NCBI RefSeq assembly: GCF_900109095.1
Contig: NZ_FNYZ01000021.1
Span: forward strand, 1 to 64,000
Origin: Sphingobium sp. AP50
Lineage (GTDB): Bacteria > Pseudomonadota > Alphaproteobacteria > Sphingomonadales > Sphingomonadaceae
Direction: 5' to 3'
DNA length: 64,000 bases
Within the stretch, counting starts at the first letter, position 1, and every line of letters starts with the position of its first letter. A program made the position numbers and the translations under genes. Under the pieces are notes generated by a model. It was not told where the DNA came from. It made no database searches and worked only from the letters and a program-made list of their open reading frames with translations. Positions 1 through 8,775 of the stretch are shown one piece after another.

Positions 1-93
1 CCGACGACCCTGGTTCGCGCTTCTGGTCGCGCGCGCCAGCCGTCTCAAGCCTGCCGCATCAAAGTCGTCCCGCAATCCAATCGCTGCACCCAT
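1..93 (-). CDS. IS630-family transposase, N-terminal part (runs off window)
   Basis: Reading leftwards from the ATG at 91-93, 31 codons are open to the window edge (MGAAIGLRDDF..., then RRLARATRSANQGRR). This resembles the start of IS630-type transposases common in sphingomonads, which begin with a short helix followed by a helix-turn-helix for binding the terminal repeats. The rest lies outside the window, so completeness cannot be judged. The element sits directly beside a Crp/Fnr gene that stops abruptly, which suggests that it inserted into that gene. Confidence 0.6.
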   Translation of the reverse strand, partial: MGAAIGLRDDFDAAGLRRLARATRSANQGRR

Positions 94-165
94 GGCAATG
101 CCCTCCAACCGGCACCCATAGATTCAGACATTCATCGCTTTGGGAATCCCCAACGTGAGTCAGGA

Positions 166-522
166 TCATTGGAGGTTGGTATTACGATCAATCTCTGCGA
201 CCTCGATGGCCGTCAATGCTTGCACGCTGTGGTCGGCAATATTCAGGAACAGATGTTGCAGGTCCAGGAGATCACCCGGCAAATGAATCGATACGATCTG
301 GCGTGCACCGTCCGCGGTCAGCTTATGTTTAAAAGCCATCCCATCAAGTACAAGCCGGCAGGCGGCTCTGGGTGGCTCCCCTTCGCGGATAAGATACGCA
401 TTTGGGTTAACGTACCGAATGCTATGGGGTAAATCCGCGACCGCAGCCATATCCCGCTTGGAGAGGCCACAAAGCCGGGCAAGGCGGCACGCAAGAAACT
501 CCAGGTTCCGTTCATCGGACAT
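166..522 (-). pseudogene. Crp/Fnr-family regulator, truncated by IS630-type insertion
   Basis: The reading frame encodes the cyclic-nucleotide-binding-like N-terminal half of a Crp/Fnr regulator. It contains 'YLIREGEPP', 'LVLDGMAFKHKL', 'GDLLDLQHLF' and ends at 'AEIDRN' followed by four codons and a stop. Family members run on for about 100 more residues with a helix-turn-helix, which is missing here. The ATG at 522 is chosen over 552 because GGGAG lies five bases upstream of it. The loss point abuts the IS630-type element at the window edge, so I infer disruption by insertion. The product would have no DNA-binding domain. Confidence 0.65.
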
Positions 523-1288
523 ATCAACTCCCATTGGCGGGAGCATGAACATCTCTCAGTCGCCAACGGGCCGATTAACAGGGTGGGCGATCATGCGCCT
601 TAACATAGGCTTTAACTTAGATCCTATTACCTTGCGTTCGGCCGCATCGCACGTCGGTTCTAATTTCTGTAAATGTACCTCTTGCGCTACCGGAATTTTT
701 CGGTCGGAGAGATCGCCTGGGCTGCAGAAGGCGACATGCAAGGCGGGGGCTGGATAGGCAGGGGCCTGAAGGCGATATCGCGGAACAACCCCACCTCGTA
801 TATCGAGGGGCCAAGGTGATTGACGCGCCGGCCCCTACAGCGAGGCATATTCCAATCTGCGGCTGCGCATCGCTTATACAGCTTGATCATCGCGCACGGC
901 CGTCTGGAAGAAGAGCCTGACAGGTTCCACGACATGACTCGCGATCATTGCACGACGTTTGGATTGCAGAGGAGGGCAGGAGCAGCAAGCCTGAAGCGGA
1001 TAATGAAGGCTGAGCTCATATCTGGTGTGCGTGAAGCAATCACGCCCTTATGTCGGCACGTACTGTGTTGATCGAACACATCAAGGCACAAACCGCAGGA
1101 TCATGTGGCGAAGGATTTTTTGCTGCAGATTGGAGAGGTGGAGCGCTTTAGGCGTTCCACGAATCGATGAGTCCCAATGTGGATCAAGCCAGCCCGCCTT
1201 GTGGCTATGTGCCTTAATCATTAGGGCAGGTAACGGGCTTTGAGCATGTTGGACCGTTTCCAGCAAACTGGCGCCTTTCGGAGAGTCC
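523..1288. other. Non-coding stretch between crp remnant and LOV gene
   Basis: Roughly 770 bases without a convincing gene. Several short open frames exist on both strands but none has a recognisable motif, consistent codon use or a ribosome binding site. The right end must hold the LOV operon promoter; GGAGAG stands just before its ATG. The left end holds the upstream region of the broken crp gene. Confidence 0.5.
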
Positions 1289-1849
1289 ATGCGCGATATC
1301 GAACTTCCTGTAGAGCTGCTGGATTATTTCGACAGCTCGCCAGTCGCCCTGTCGTTGGGCGAAGCCTCGGGCGATCACCCTCTGTTGCTGACAAATAGGC
1401 GTTTCCGCGACCTTACCGGATACGCAACTAACGAGGTTCTCGGCCACAACTGCCGTTTCCTGCAAGGCGAGAGCCATAATGATGATGCCCGCACAAAGAT
1501 TCACGCGTTTCTCGCAGAGGACCATATCGCCAACGTCCGCACCCCGATCGTCAACTTTCGCAAGGACGGGCGTCCATTCATCAACCTTCTCTATATGTCT
1601 AAGTTGCGGGCCCATTCGGGCGAGGTGCGCTATATCTTCGCATCGCAGTTCGATGTTAGCCGTACACGGGCAGATCTCCTGCAGGACTATGACGCAAACC
1701 TAGGTCGGACGCTTGATCGGCTAAGCCCGGTGCTGGCGGAAAGCGGCATCGTGGTGGAAGGATCGCTTTTGACCATCGCCAACTCGGCCGCAACCATCGC
1801 TCAGGCCAAGCTGACGCTGGCAGAGCTAGACCGCGGCTCCTTCCTTTGA
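1289..1849 (+). CDS. LOV-domain blue-light photoreceptor (short LOV protein)
   Basis: This 186-residue protein is essentially one LOV (PAS) domain with a C-terminal helical tail. The signature GHNCRFLQG spans residues 52-60, with Cys55 as the residue that forms the flavin adduct on blue-light absorption. The FMN-contacting 'NFRKDGRPF' follows around residues 90-98, and the glutamine of 'ASQFDVS' that flips on adduct formation is present. No output domain is attached, so signalling should depend on a partner or on dimerisation through the tail. Its TGA overlaps the TTG start of the following CheB-CheR-kinase gene, implying translational coupling and a shared function. Confidence 0.9.
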   Translation: MRDIELPVELLDYFDSSPVALSLGEASGDHPLLLTNRRFRDLTGYATNEVLGHNCRFLQGESHNDDARTKIHAFLAEDHIANVRTPIVNFRKDGRPFINLLYMSKLRAHSGEVRYIFASQFDVSRTRADLLQDYDANLGRTLDRLSPVLAESGIVVEGSLLTIANSAATIAQAKLTLAELDRGSFL

Positions 1850-4800
1850 CCGGCAGAGACATTAGCTCACCACGCCTTCCGGTCGTTGGCATCGGCGCCT
1901 CAGCCGGCGGACTGGAGGCGCTACGCGAGATGCTGTCAACGGCGCATGGTCCGACAGGCATGGCCTTCGTCATTGTGCAGCATCTGGATCCCACGCATGA
2001 GAGCATGATGGCGCAGTTGCTCGACCGCCACACGACCTTGGAAGTGCTACAGTCCGAAGGGGGCGAGGAGATCGCGGCGGACAAGGTCTACATCATTCCG
2101 CCGGGACATGGCCTTGCCATCCGTGAAGGTGTGCTTGAACTGACGGAGTTCGCACAACCGCGTGGACTGCGCCGTCCCATCGACGACTTCTTCATCTCAC
2201 TCGCTGCCGACCAGCAGGGGGATGCAGCATGCGTCATACTGTCTGGCACCGGCGCAGATGGGACCACGGGCCTCCGCGCGATCAAGGAGAATGGCGGCGT
2301 CTGCCTGGTCCAGCGGCCGGAAAGCGCACGTTACGACGGCATGCCTCTCTCCGCCGTGGGGACGGGACTCGTTGATTATATAAAGCCACCTGGCGAGATG
2401 CTCGACTGCCTGACAGCCTTCTTCAACCACCGTACCGTTGATCCGGCGGAACGAGAGGCGGCACTGGTGGCAGACCATGTCGACGAGATGTGCAAGACCT
2501 TGCGCGCCATCGTCGGCCACGACTTCTCAGGCTATAAGCGCACGACCCTGATCCGTAGGGTCGAACGGCGCATGCACGTTCTCGGTATCGATTCGGGGAC
2601 CACGTATCTCGCACGCATCAGGTCTGACCCAGATGAGTGCGAGGCTCTATTCCGCGATCTCCTCATCAACGTCACTCGCTTCTTCCGGGACGCCGAGCTG
2701 TTCGAACGACTGCGTACACAAGTCGTGGAGCCGCTGATGCAAGAGAGCGATGGCGAGGAAGTACGCGTCTGGGTCCCAGGCTGTTCCTCGGGTGAGGAAG
2801 CCTATAGTATTGCGATCCTGTTCGCGGAGGCGGCGCGCAAGCTGGGCGTGACCCCGGCTACGGTTCAGATTTTCGCGACGGATATCGACGAGAGCATGCT
2901 CCAGATCGCGCGCGAAGGCATCTATCCAGCTTCTGCTCTTGCCGACATGCCGATAGCGCTGAGAGAACATTATACAATCCCGCACGCGGAGCGCTTCACC
3001 ATTGCGTCGCAGATCCGGGACATGATTCGGTTCTCCAGCCACAGCATCGTCAAGGATCCGCCTTTTTCGCGGATAGACCTGCTGTCGTGCCGGAACCTCC
3101 TAATCTATTTCGACGACCGTTTGCAGCAGTCGGTCATGCCCCTCCTGCATTATGCGATCCGACCGGGCGGTTATCTTTTTCTCGGCCCGTCGGAAAGCGT
3201 CGGTCGCTTCGAGCATCTTTTCCCGACCCTTGACCAGCAGGGACGTCTATTCAAACGTGCACCCGGTCCGCCCAGCTACCCCATTGATCTGCCTGGCAGC
3301 GCCTATCCGCGTGGTACGCGCGCCGACGGACGGACGGAGAGGGGTAGCGGACGCACCTTGTCGGACGAGGGTGCCGCGGTGCGCCGCCTGGTGGACCGTT
3401 ATGCGCCTGCCAGTCTGGTACTGGACCAGGATGGGGGTATCATCGCCGCCTATGGTCGGTTGGGACGTTATTTTGATTTTCCTGTCACTCGCACAGGCGG
3501 ATCGAGTGCGATAAGCCTGGCTCGGGCCGGCTTGCGCACCGTAATTGGGCCTTTGCTGCGAGAGGGGCGTGATACCCGTAAGCGAGCCATTGTCCGCGAT
3601 GTTCAGGTCAGAACGGAATATGGCAACCAGCAGATCGACGTTGTGTGCGATCCACTGCCCGACGGCACTTTGCTCTTTGTCTTTCGCGAAACCGCGCCAT
3701 TTCGCCCCGAGTTGGAAGACGACGTGGCGGAGATGGACGCAGGCGACGATCATCTCGACGCGCTGGAAGATGAATTGCGCGTCACCCGCCACCGGCTGCG
3801 CTCGACCGTGGAGGAACTTGAGACGGCAAACGAGGAGCTTAAAAGCTCCAATGAAGAAATGATGTCGATGAACGAGGAACTTCAGTCCACGAACGAGGAG
3901 CTATCCACGGTCAACGACGAACTCAAGTCCAAGGTCGATCAACTGACCGTCGCCAATTCCGACCTGCGCAATTTCTTCGAATCAACCGAGCTGGCAGTGA
4001 TCGTACTGGATTCGGATCTTCGCATTCGTAGCTTCACGGAGGCAGCGACAGCTCTTTTCCCATTGCAGCCCGGCGACCGGGGGCGGCCGCTCGAGGACGT
4101 ATCGACGCGCCTTGCTGAGCCGGACTATATGGATGATGCCCGCGCCGTGGCTTCAGGGCACGCGGCAATTCAGAGGCGGGTGACGACACGCGATGGTGAG
4201 CGCGCGCTGTCGTTGCGTACTCTCCCCTATCGCATGCAGAATGGTGCTACGGACGGGGCGACTTTGGTCCTGACGGACATTACGGATGCCCTGTCAATGG
4301 AGCGGGACCTTGCAGCGGAGCGCGAACGGCTGGATATGGCGATCCGCGCGGGAGGCATCGCCGTATGGGAATATGATGTTGAAACTCGGGAAGCATTTGT
4401 AGACGCCCACGGTCGCGAAATTCTCGGAATTTCGCTCGATACCGCTTCCACAGATGCTGAAAGGCGGCTCGGCCGATTGCATCCCGATGATCGACCCAGC
4501 TTCGAGGCCGCGCTCGCGAATGTCATTGCGCGAGGCGGGGACTTCGAGGCCAGCTACCGCGTCATGGAAGGCGAGCTCACCCGTCGTATCAAGAGTTTCG
4601 GCCGAATGGTTACGGGCGATGGATCTCCTCGGCTTGTCGGGGTCTCCATCGACGTGACCCCGGAATATGCCCTTGCTGAGACGCGCGAACTGATGTTGCG
4701 CGAAATGAACCACCGGGTGAAGAACCTCTTCGCGATCGTCGCAGGTATGGTCTCAGCAGGCTCCCGCTGCCACCACGATGTCCGCGCGTTCGCAATAGAC

Positions 4801-5265
4801 TTGCGCGAACGAATTGCCGCATTGGGGAACGCGCATTCGCTAGCTTCGCCGACAGGAGAGGTACAGTCAATAAAGCTGATTGATCTAGTCGATGCCACCA
4901 TTGCGCCCTATCGCGATCATGCCGACATAACAGTCGAAGGACCTGATGTCTGCATCGCGCGCTTCTCTCTCTCCCCTCTTGCGCTCATGATGCATGAATG
5001 GGCCACGAATGCAGCGAAATATGGTGCATTAGGTCCTGATGGTGGAGTGCTCAAAATTAGCTGGGCGCTTGAAAAGGACGCGTTGCGATTGCGATGGGTG
5101 GAGAGCTGTTCTCAAGCTGTCGTGCTTTCAGAAGGTACTGGCTTTGGCACAATCCTGGTAAACACTTCTGCGAAGCAACTTGGTGCGGAAGTCACGCGAG
5201 AGATGAAGGACGGAACTTTCTTCATCGAGCTCCGTTTGCCGTCAAATGTGCTTACCGATGGATGA
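1846..5265 (+). CDS. CheB-CheR-PAS-HWE hybrid sensor histidine kinase
   Basis: The 1139-residue protein joins a CheB methylesterase domain (residues about 12-200; GIGASAGG with Ser20, the His of 'QHLDPTHE' and the Asp of 'SGTGADG'), a CheR methyltransferase domain (about 215-480; SAM-binding 'VWVPGCSSGEEAYS', 'LLSCRNLLIYF'), a Glu/Asn-rich coiled coil (about 640-700), two PAS-like domains, and an HWE histidine kinase. His956 lies in 'EMNHRVKNLFA', the N-box is 'MHEWATNAAKYGAL', and the WxE motif is 'RWVES'. It has no receiver domain. The start is TTG at 1846, overlapping the LOV stop as TTGA, and a response regulator follows after 5 bases. The likely role is light or stress signalling within this operon. 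Whether the CheB and CheR parts are enzymatic or act as sensor domains is unknown. Confidence 0.9.
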   Translation: MTGRDISSPRLPVVGIGASAGGLEALREMLSTAHGPTGMAFVIVQHLDPTHESMMAQLLDRHTTLEVLQSEGGEEIAADKVYIIPPGHGLAIREGVLELTEFAQPRGLRRPIDDFFISLAADQQGDAACVILSGTGADGTTGLRAIKENGGVCLVQRPESARYDGMPLSAVGTGLVDYIKPPGEMLDCLTAFFNHRTVDPAEREAALVADHVDEMCKTLRAIVGHDFSGYKRTTLIRRVERRMHVLGIDSGTTYLARIRSDPDECEALFRDLLINVTRFFRDAELFERLRTQVVEPLMQESDGEEVRVWVPGCSSGEEAYSIAILFAEAARKLGVTPATVQIFATDIDESMLQIAREGIYPASALADMPIALREHYTIPHAERFTIASQIRDMIRFSSHSIVKDPPFSRIDLLSCRNLLIYFDDRLQQSVMPLLHYAIRPGGYLFLGPSESVGRFEHLFPTLDQQGRLFKRAPGPPSYPIDLPGSAYPRGTRADGRTERGSGRTLSDEGAAVRRLVDRYAPASLVLDQDGGIIAAYGRLGRYFDFPVTRTGGSSAISLARAGLRTVIGPLLREGRDTRKRAIVRDVQVRTEYGNQQIDVVCDPLPDGTLLFVFRETAPFRPELEDDVAEMDAGDDHLDALEDELRVTRHRLRSTVEELETANEELKSSNEEMMSMNEELQSTNEELSTVNDELKSKVDQLTVANSDLRNFFESTELAVIVLDSDLRIRSFTEAATALFPLQPGDRGRPLEDVSTRLAEPDYMDDARAVASGHAAIQRRVTTRDGERALSLRTLPYRMQNGATDGATLVLTDITDALSMERDLAAERERLDMAIRAGGIAVWEYDVETREAFVDAHGREILGISLDTASTDAERRLGRLHPDDRPSFEAALANVIARGGDFEASYRVMEGELTRRIKSFGRMVTGDGSPRLVGVSIDVTPEYALAETRELMLREMNHRVKNLFAIVAGMVSAGSRCHHDVRAFAIDLRERIAALGNAHSLASPTGEVQSIKLIDLVDATIAPYRDHADITVEGPDVCIARFSLSPLALMMHEWATNAAKYGALGPDGGVLKISWALEKDALRLRWVESCSQAVVLSEGTGFGTILVNTSAKQLGAEVTREMKDGTFFIELRLPSNVLTDG

Positions 5266-5270
5266 TTTGA

Positions 5271-5639
5271 ATGGCCGGGACGGTTTTGCTGGTTGAAGAC
5301 GAACTGTTTGTGGCGCTCGACCTCCAAGATATCATCGAGGAAGTGGGATTATCCGTTGATGGACCATATATTTCCGTGGCGTCAGCACTGGATGCCGTCA
5401 AAAACGCTCCACCGGATTATGCAATCTTGGATGTGAGACTGGCAGATGGCGAAGTCTATCCGGTAGCGGAGGCGTTGCAGTCAGCAGGCGTTCCATTCAT
5501 CTTTCACTCCGGACATGCGGACGCAGCGCTGCTCATCGAACGTTTCCCCAATGCCGTAGTCTGTGGCAAACCCTGTTCTCCCATCCGATTGCAGGACATG
5601 TTGAACCGGCTTACGGACGATACTTGCAATCTGTCGTGA
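5271..5639 (+). CDS. Single-domain response regulator
   Basis: This is a 122-residue receiver domain with no output module. Acidic residues 'VEDE' lie near the N-terminus, the phospho-acceptor is Asp54 in 'AILDVRLADG', the switch Ser is in 'FHSGH', and Lys100 is in 'CGKP'. It begins five bases after the HWE kinase gene and is its probable phosphotransfer partner. Stand-alone receivers next to HWE kinases often act as phosphate sinks or shuttles, in alphaproteobacteria sometimes toward the general stress response. That role is inferred from neighbours, not seen in the sequence. Confidence 0.88.
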   Translation: MAGTVLLVEDELFVALDLQDIIEEVGLSVDGPYISVASALDAVKNAPPDYAILDVRLADGEVYPVAEALQSAGVPFIFHSGHADAALLIERFPNAVVCGKPCSPIRLQDMLNRLTDDTCNLS

Positions 5640-5910
5640 CAATATTTCGTCTTTGCTTCGCCTGACGTACTCCGGGGGAAACCTCGTTCCACACAGATCC
5701 GCGCATGAATAAATTCCTCGCGGTACGAGAGGGTGAGGACTGCAAAGGGCGGGTGACTACTCACGACGATAAGGCAAATGCAGACGCCCTTGGTTCCGCC
5801 AAAACCCTGTTGTATAAATGCAACGCCTTCAAATTGTTGTCATATCATCGCAACTTGTTGCAACGCGACATGTTTTGCCGTCGACCTAATCGACACAAAC
5901 AGGGGTTCGT

Positions 5911-6462
5911 ATGAAGAAGTTTCTCGCCGCCGCCGCAATTCTGGTGGCCTTGCCCGCAATCGCTTCTGCGCAGGACACCGCGCCTGACGGCACCGACGCT
6001 TTCGGCGTCGAGCCTTATGTCGGCGTGCTTGGCGGTTATCACACTTTTGATCGTGGTTCCGAGTTCGGAGCCATTCCCGGCGAAACCATCATGAATGGCG
6101 CTTTGATCAGTGGCATTGCCGGCGTCAACGTCCCTCTGGGCCCGGTCTTCGTTGGCGTGGAAGGTAACGCCACCAAGGGGTTTAGCGACATTGACTGGGA
6201 ATATGGCGTCAAGGGCCGCTTTGGTGCGCGCGCCGGCGAAAGCGGGCTGATCTATGCGTCGGCTGGCTATCAGTGGGTGAATGGCAAGGGCGGCTGGCCC
6301 GATCGCAAGGACTGGATGTACGGCGCAGGCGTTGAAGTAGGCCCCAAGGAAATCGGGCTTGGCGGCGTAACGGGCAACAGCGGCGTACGCTTGCGTGTCC
6401 AGGTCGATACCTATGACTGGGATAGCTTCCGCCCCATGGCTGGTGTTATTTTCCACTTCTAA
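5911..6462 (+). CDS. Outer-membrane beta-barrel protein (opacity/OmpA-like small porin type)
   Basis: The 183-residue product starts with a clear signal peptide (MKKFLAAAAILVALPAIASA, cut before QD). The rest consists of alternating polar and aromatic/glycine-rich stretches typical of an eight-stranded barrel, ending in the aromatic residue of 'GVIFHF' as outer-membrane proteins do. It should sit in the outer membrane. A GC-rich hairpin lies just downstream. The 270-base upstream region carries TTGTTGCAAC-like short repeats and no other gene. The specific function cannot be told. Confidence 0.75.
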   Translation: MKKFLAAAAILVALPAIASAQDTAPDGTDAFGVEPYVGVLGGYHTFDRGSEFGAIPGETIMNGALISGIAGVNVPLGPVFVGVEGNATKGFSDIDWEYGVKGRFGARAGESGLIYASAGYQWVNGKGGWPDRKDWMYGAGVEVGPKEIGLGGVTGNSGVRLRVQVDTYDWDSFRPMAGVIFHF

Positions 6463-6479
6463 AGAGCAATGATCGACAT

Positions 6480-6511
6480 GGCCCCGTCGGCGATTATCGC
6501 TGGCGGGGTTC
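6480..6511 (+). terminator. Possible hairpin terminator after barrel-protein gene
   Basis: An imperfect stem pairs CCCCGTCGGCGAT with the GC-rich strand ending GCGGGG, starting 20 bases after the barrel gene's stop. The T-run is weak, so intrinsic termination is only possible. Confidence 0.35.
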
Positions 6512-6569
6512 ATCTTGTCGGAGCATAATCGCCTGCTCGAGCCGCTTTGCAGCGTCTTTTTGACTATCT

Positions 6570-6770
6570 TCAATCGCATCGGGGGCCCCGAAGACCGACG
6601 TTGATATCGGTTTCCTCATTCGCAAAGATAGCGGTGATGGGCAGATTGGCCTTTGACGTAGCTTTCATGGCAGCCTTTGACTTGTCCAACCGGCCGCATG
6701 TGAGCATGTTCGATCCAGACAGAACCGCCTCGAGGCAGCGCTGCGTCTGCTCTTCGCGCTCCTCACGCAC
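6570..6770 (-). CDS. Small hypothetical protein downstream of BLUF gene
   Basis: A 66-codon frame starts with GTG at 6770, with GGAG eight bases upstream. It contains 'SGSNMLTCGRLDKSKAAMKATSK' split by no repeat, then 'LPITAIFANEE'. The composition looks protein-like and the frame lies on the same strand as, and downstream of, the BLUF gene. I do not recognise a family and there is no membrane segment or signal peptide. It could be a chance frame; the 6463-6981 stretch otherwise shows nothing. Confidence 0.3.
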   Translation of the reverse strand: MREEREEQTQRCLEAVLSGSNMLTCGRLDKSKAAMKATSKANLPITAIFANEETDINVGLRGPRCD

Positions 6771-6981
6771 AGTCTGTTCTCCGGAACCGAGATTAATTGT
6801 CGAGGGTTCGCTTAGAAGAGCACCTGCTCCTGCCTCGACCTGCCTTGAGATGGTCTGCGAAGCTTTGCGCGCCTAAATACCTTTTAGCGCGCTTTGCTAA
6901 GACGCGATTCTTTTTCAAAGAAAATTATGCCGCCTGCCCGAAATGCGCCGCACGTTCGCTTTCATCGCGCGGTTTTCATCT

Positions 6982-7407
6982 TCAAACCCGTTCATTCAAT
7001 TGTTTGCGGGCGTGGGTTTCGGCGAAGCCGGCAAAGTAAGCACGCAACGTCGGGTCCGTAATCGACGAAGCCATAGCATTCACTTGATCCGAGAGCGAAG
7101 CTGAAGTTGCAGCTTCGCCGCCTTGCTCAAATCCCATTGACCATGAACCAAATTCTCTGGTTTCGACCGCCTTCTCGCGGAGCTTGACCAGAGCGAAATG
7201 ACGCGGATCTTGCCTGATCCGCTCATATGTTTCGATCACCGCCTCGTCAGGGCCTTCCAGCACCTGCAAAAAGCGTCGCCCGCCCACGACCAGTAGTCCC
7301 GTAAGGCCGACCATGGCATTTGCTGCGCGTGATTTGCAAAGCAAATCTTCAATTTGCGATAGGTCCAGAATGGAGCGCGCTGTGCTGATATAGAGCAGGC
7401 TTTTCAT
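6982..7407 (-). CDS. BLUF-domain blue-light sensor
   Basis: This 141-residue protein is a BLUF domain (blue-light sensing using FAD) plus a helical C-terminal cap. The key residues are all present: Tyr6 in 'LLYIS', Asn30, Gln48 in 'RFLQVLEG', Trp89 and Met91 in 'SWSMGF'. Their spacings (24, 18, 41 and 2) equal those of AppA Tyr21, Asn45, Gln63, Trp104 and Met106. GGAGAT lies a few bases before the ATG. No effector domain is fused, so like other short BLUF proteins it must act by protein contact. It is the second blue-light receptor type in the region and faces the LOV operon on the opposite strand. Confidence 0.93.
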   Translation of the reverse strand: MKSLLYISTARSILDLSQIEDLLCKSRAANAMVGLTGLLVVGGRRFLQVLEGPDEAVIETYERIRQDPRHFALVKLREKAVETREFGSWSMGFEQGGEAATSASLSDQVNAMASSITDPTLRAYFAGFAETHARKQLNERV

Positions 7408-7731
7408 ATTGATCTCCGAGCAGTGGAGGCAAGTCTATGAAAGAAGATAAAAAAATAGATTAATGGCGGGTTTAACTCAGGTTAGGGCTCACCTATTTTT
7501 TGGATTGGTCCGCCCGAAGGATGGCGCCCGCCTGTTGGCATCAACGACAGTGCGCGCTTTTTTGGTCTGCAAGAGATTCGCATTGTGACGCTTTTTAAAG
7601 ATTTGATCGTCATTAGACGCGATGCTTTTACGCCTTGGGGCTTCACACGCACCTCCATCGTTTCAATTCTTGGACAGGATTGTTGCAGCTTAGGCGATGA
7701 CGTTGGATACCCTTGTCGAGGAGTGCAGACT

Positions 7732-8097
7732 ATGCTGCCGTCGCTATATGAACGAATGCGCAAAGCTGACCGACGTCGCGATGCAAGGTTCGCCACGTCG
7801 TTCAAAGCCACGCTCGTCTTAGATTCCGGCAGCAGATCCGTCGTGGTTGGAGACATTTCTGCGGGCGGAGCGATGCTTCAAGCTGACATGGACTTATGGC
7901 CGGGCCGCCAGCTTTCGCTCAAGGCAATAGATCTGGATGTGAATGGCGAAATCCGATGGAGAAATGATCGACTGTGCGGCGTCGCCTTCTCCGTACCGGT
8001 TGACCCCTTTGCTATAATTGCCGCCAATGCAAGGGAAGGGACGGATAGTGTCCTTGAAAAGCCGCGCTCTTCGTCTGGCAGGCCCGACGAGGCGTAG
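7732..8097 (+). CDS. PilZ-domain protein
   Basis: About 121 residues from the ATG at 7732, which has GAGGAG upstream; the frame is open further 5' but without similarity. The c-di-GMP-binding pattern is visible as RRRDARF near the N-terminus and 'VGDISAGGA' about 25 residues later, that is RxxxR and D/NxSxxG. The protein is a stand-alone PilZ domain with a disordered, Ser/Pro-rich tail, so it probably binds c-di-GMP and acts on a partner. It lies beside the BLUF gene in divergent orientation. A link between light and c-di-GMP is an inference from this proximity. Confidence 0.85.
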   Translation: MLPSLYERMRKADRRRDARFATSFKATLVLDSGSRSVVVGDISAGGAMLQADMDLWPGRQLSLKAIDLDVNGEIRWRNDRLCGVAFSVPVDPFAIIAANAREGTDSVLEKPRSSSGRPDEA

Positions 8098-8404
8098 ATG
8101 CCTGGCGCGACTGCGCCTCGGCCCGGGGGTTCGACGGCGATGGAGCGATGCTGCGGACCGCTTTGCCGTTCTCTATCCGTTTTACGGTAGGGAAACCGGG
8201 TTTCGCTTTGCAGAAGCAGGCCTGTTCCGCCTACGCTGCTCGCCAACCGGCATGGACATGTGAACGCGTATCCTGCTCACGGCATGACAGGCAACCTTTT
8301 GGCGTATGAGGGTTTCAAAGGTTCTTGCGATGCCGTGCGGCGCTATGCTGCCCGGTGGAAAGTAGAGAGGCGAAGGGGTTTCGGCAACGGGATGATGGCG
8401 TGCA
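8098..8404. other. Non-coding stretch after PilZ gene
   Basis: About 300 bases with no supported gene; it runs into the IS21 istA remnant on the minus strand. Confidence 0.4.
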
Positions 8405-8575
8405 TTCCCATTCAGTTCCAGCCCAGCGAGACCTGGACGCGCACGAAAAGGCCGGGCTGTAGCGGATCTTGAAATGTGGGACGTGCAGTCTGAGGTGCAC
8501 GCCATCAATGACCGCCCAGTCCTCGCTCCAGTCGAACTGGAACGCCTCGCCAAGCGAAAACAATACGAAGTTTGC
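8405..8575 (-). pseudogene. IS21-type istA transposase fragment
   Basis: About 50 codons on the minus strand read 'LGEAFQFDWSEDWAVIDG', then 'LHVPHFKIRYSPAF'. This matches the IstA catalytic-domain segment GEAFQFDWSEDW...VAHFKLSYSRAF that contains the first catalytic Asp. Neither the N-terminal helix-turn-helix nor the rest of the DDE domain follows, and similarity stops after 'SRSRWAGTEWE'. It is a relic of an IS21-like element, distinct from the larger IS21 copy at 29.1-30.6 kb. Confidence 0.7.
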
Positions 8576-8639
8576 ACTGCCAGTAATCTGGAAACAGAAA
8601 AGTAACTTCTCCAAGGCGGGCAGAGTAAAACTTCGTATT
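8562..8639. repeat. 78-bp inverted repeat with about 20-bp arms
   Basis: The left arm AATACGAAGTTTGCACTGCC (8562-8581) pairs with the reverse complement of the right arm (8619-8639), which reads AATACGAAGTTT, TAC, TCTGCC. The arms differ by only a few bases around a 37-base spacer. It overlaps the edge of the istA fragment. It may be a miniature transposable element, a transposon-end scar or a strong hairpin. Confidence 0.6.
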
Positions 8640-8775
8640 TTCCATTTTTATGTTTAGTATGCGGACATTGGTACAGCGCTATTCACCTTCTATCCCATCC
8701 CCGTCTGGAAAGCTTTGCTGAGTTATAGCAAACGCCGAAGGGAACGGGAGCAACGCAGTTATTTTCGTAGCTGCT

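Noticed and set aside
820-1243. Short plus-strand frames between the crp remnant and the LOV gene.
   Set aside because: No motifs, no ribosome binding site and several overlapping frames of similar length; most likely chance.
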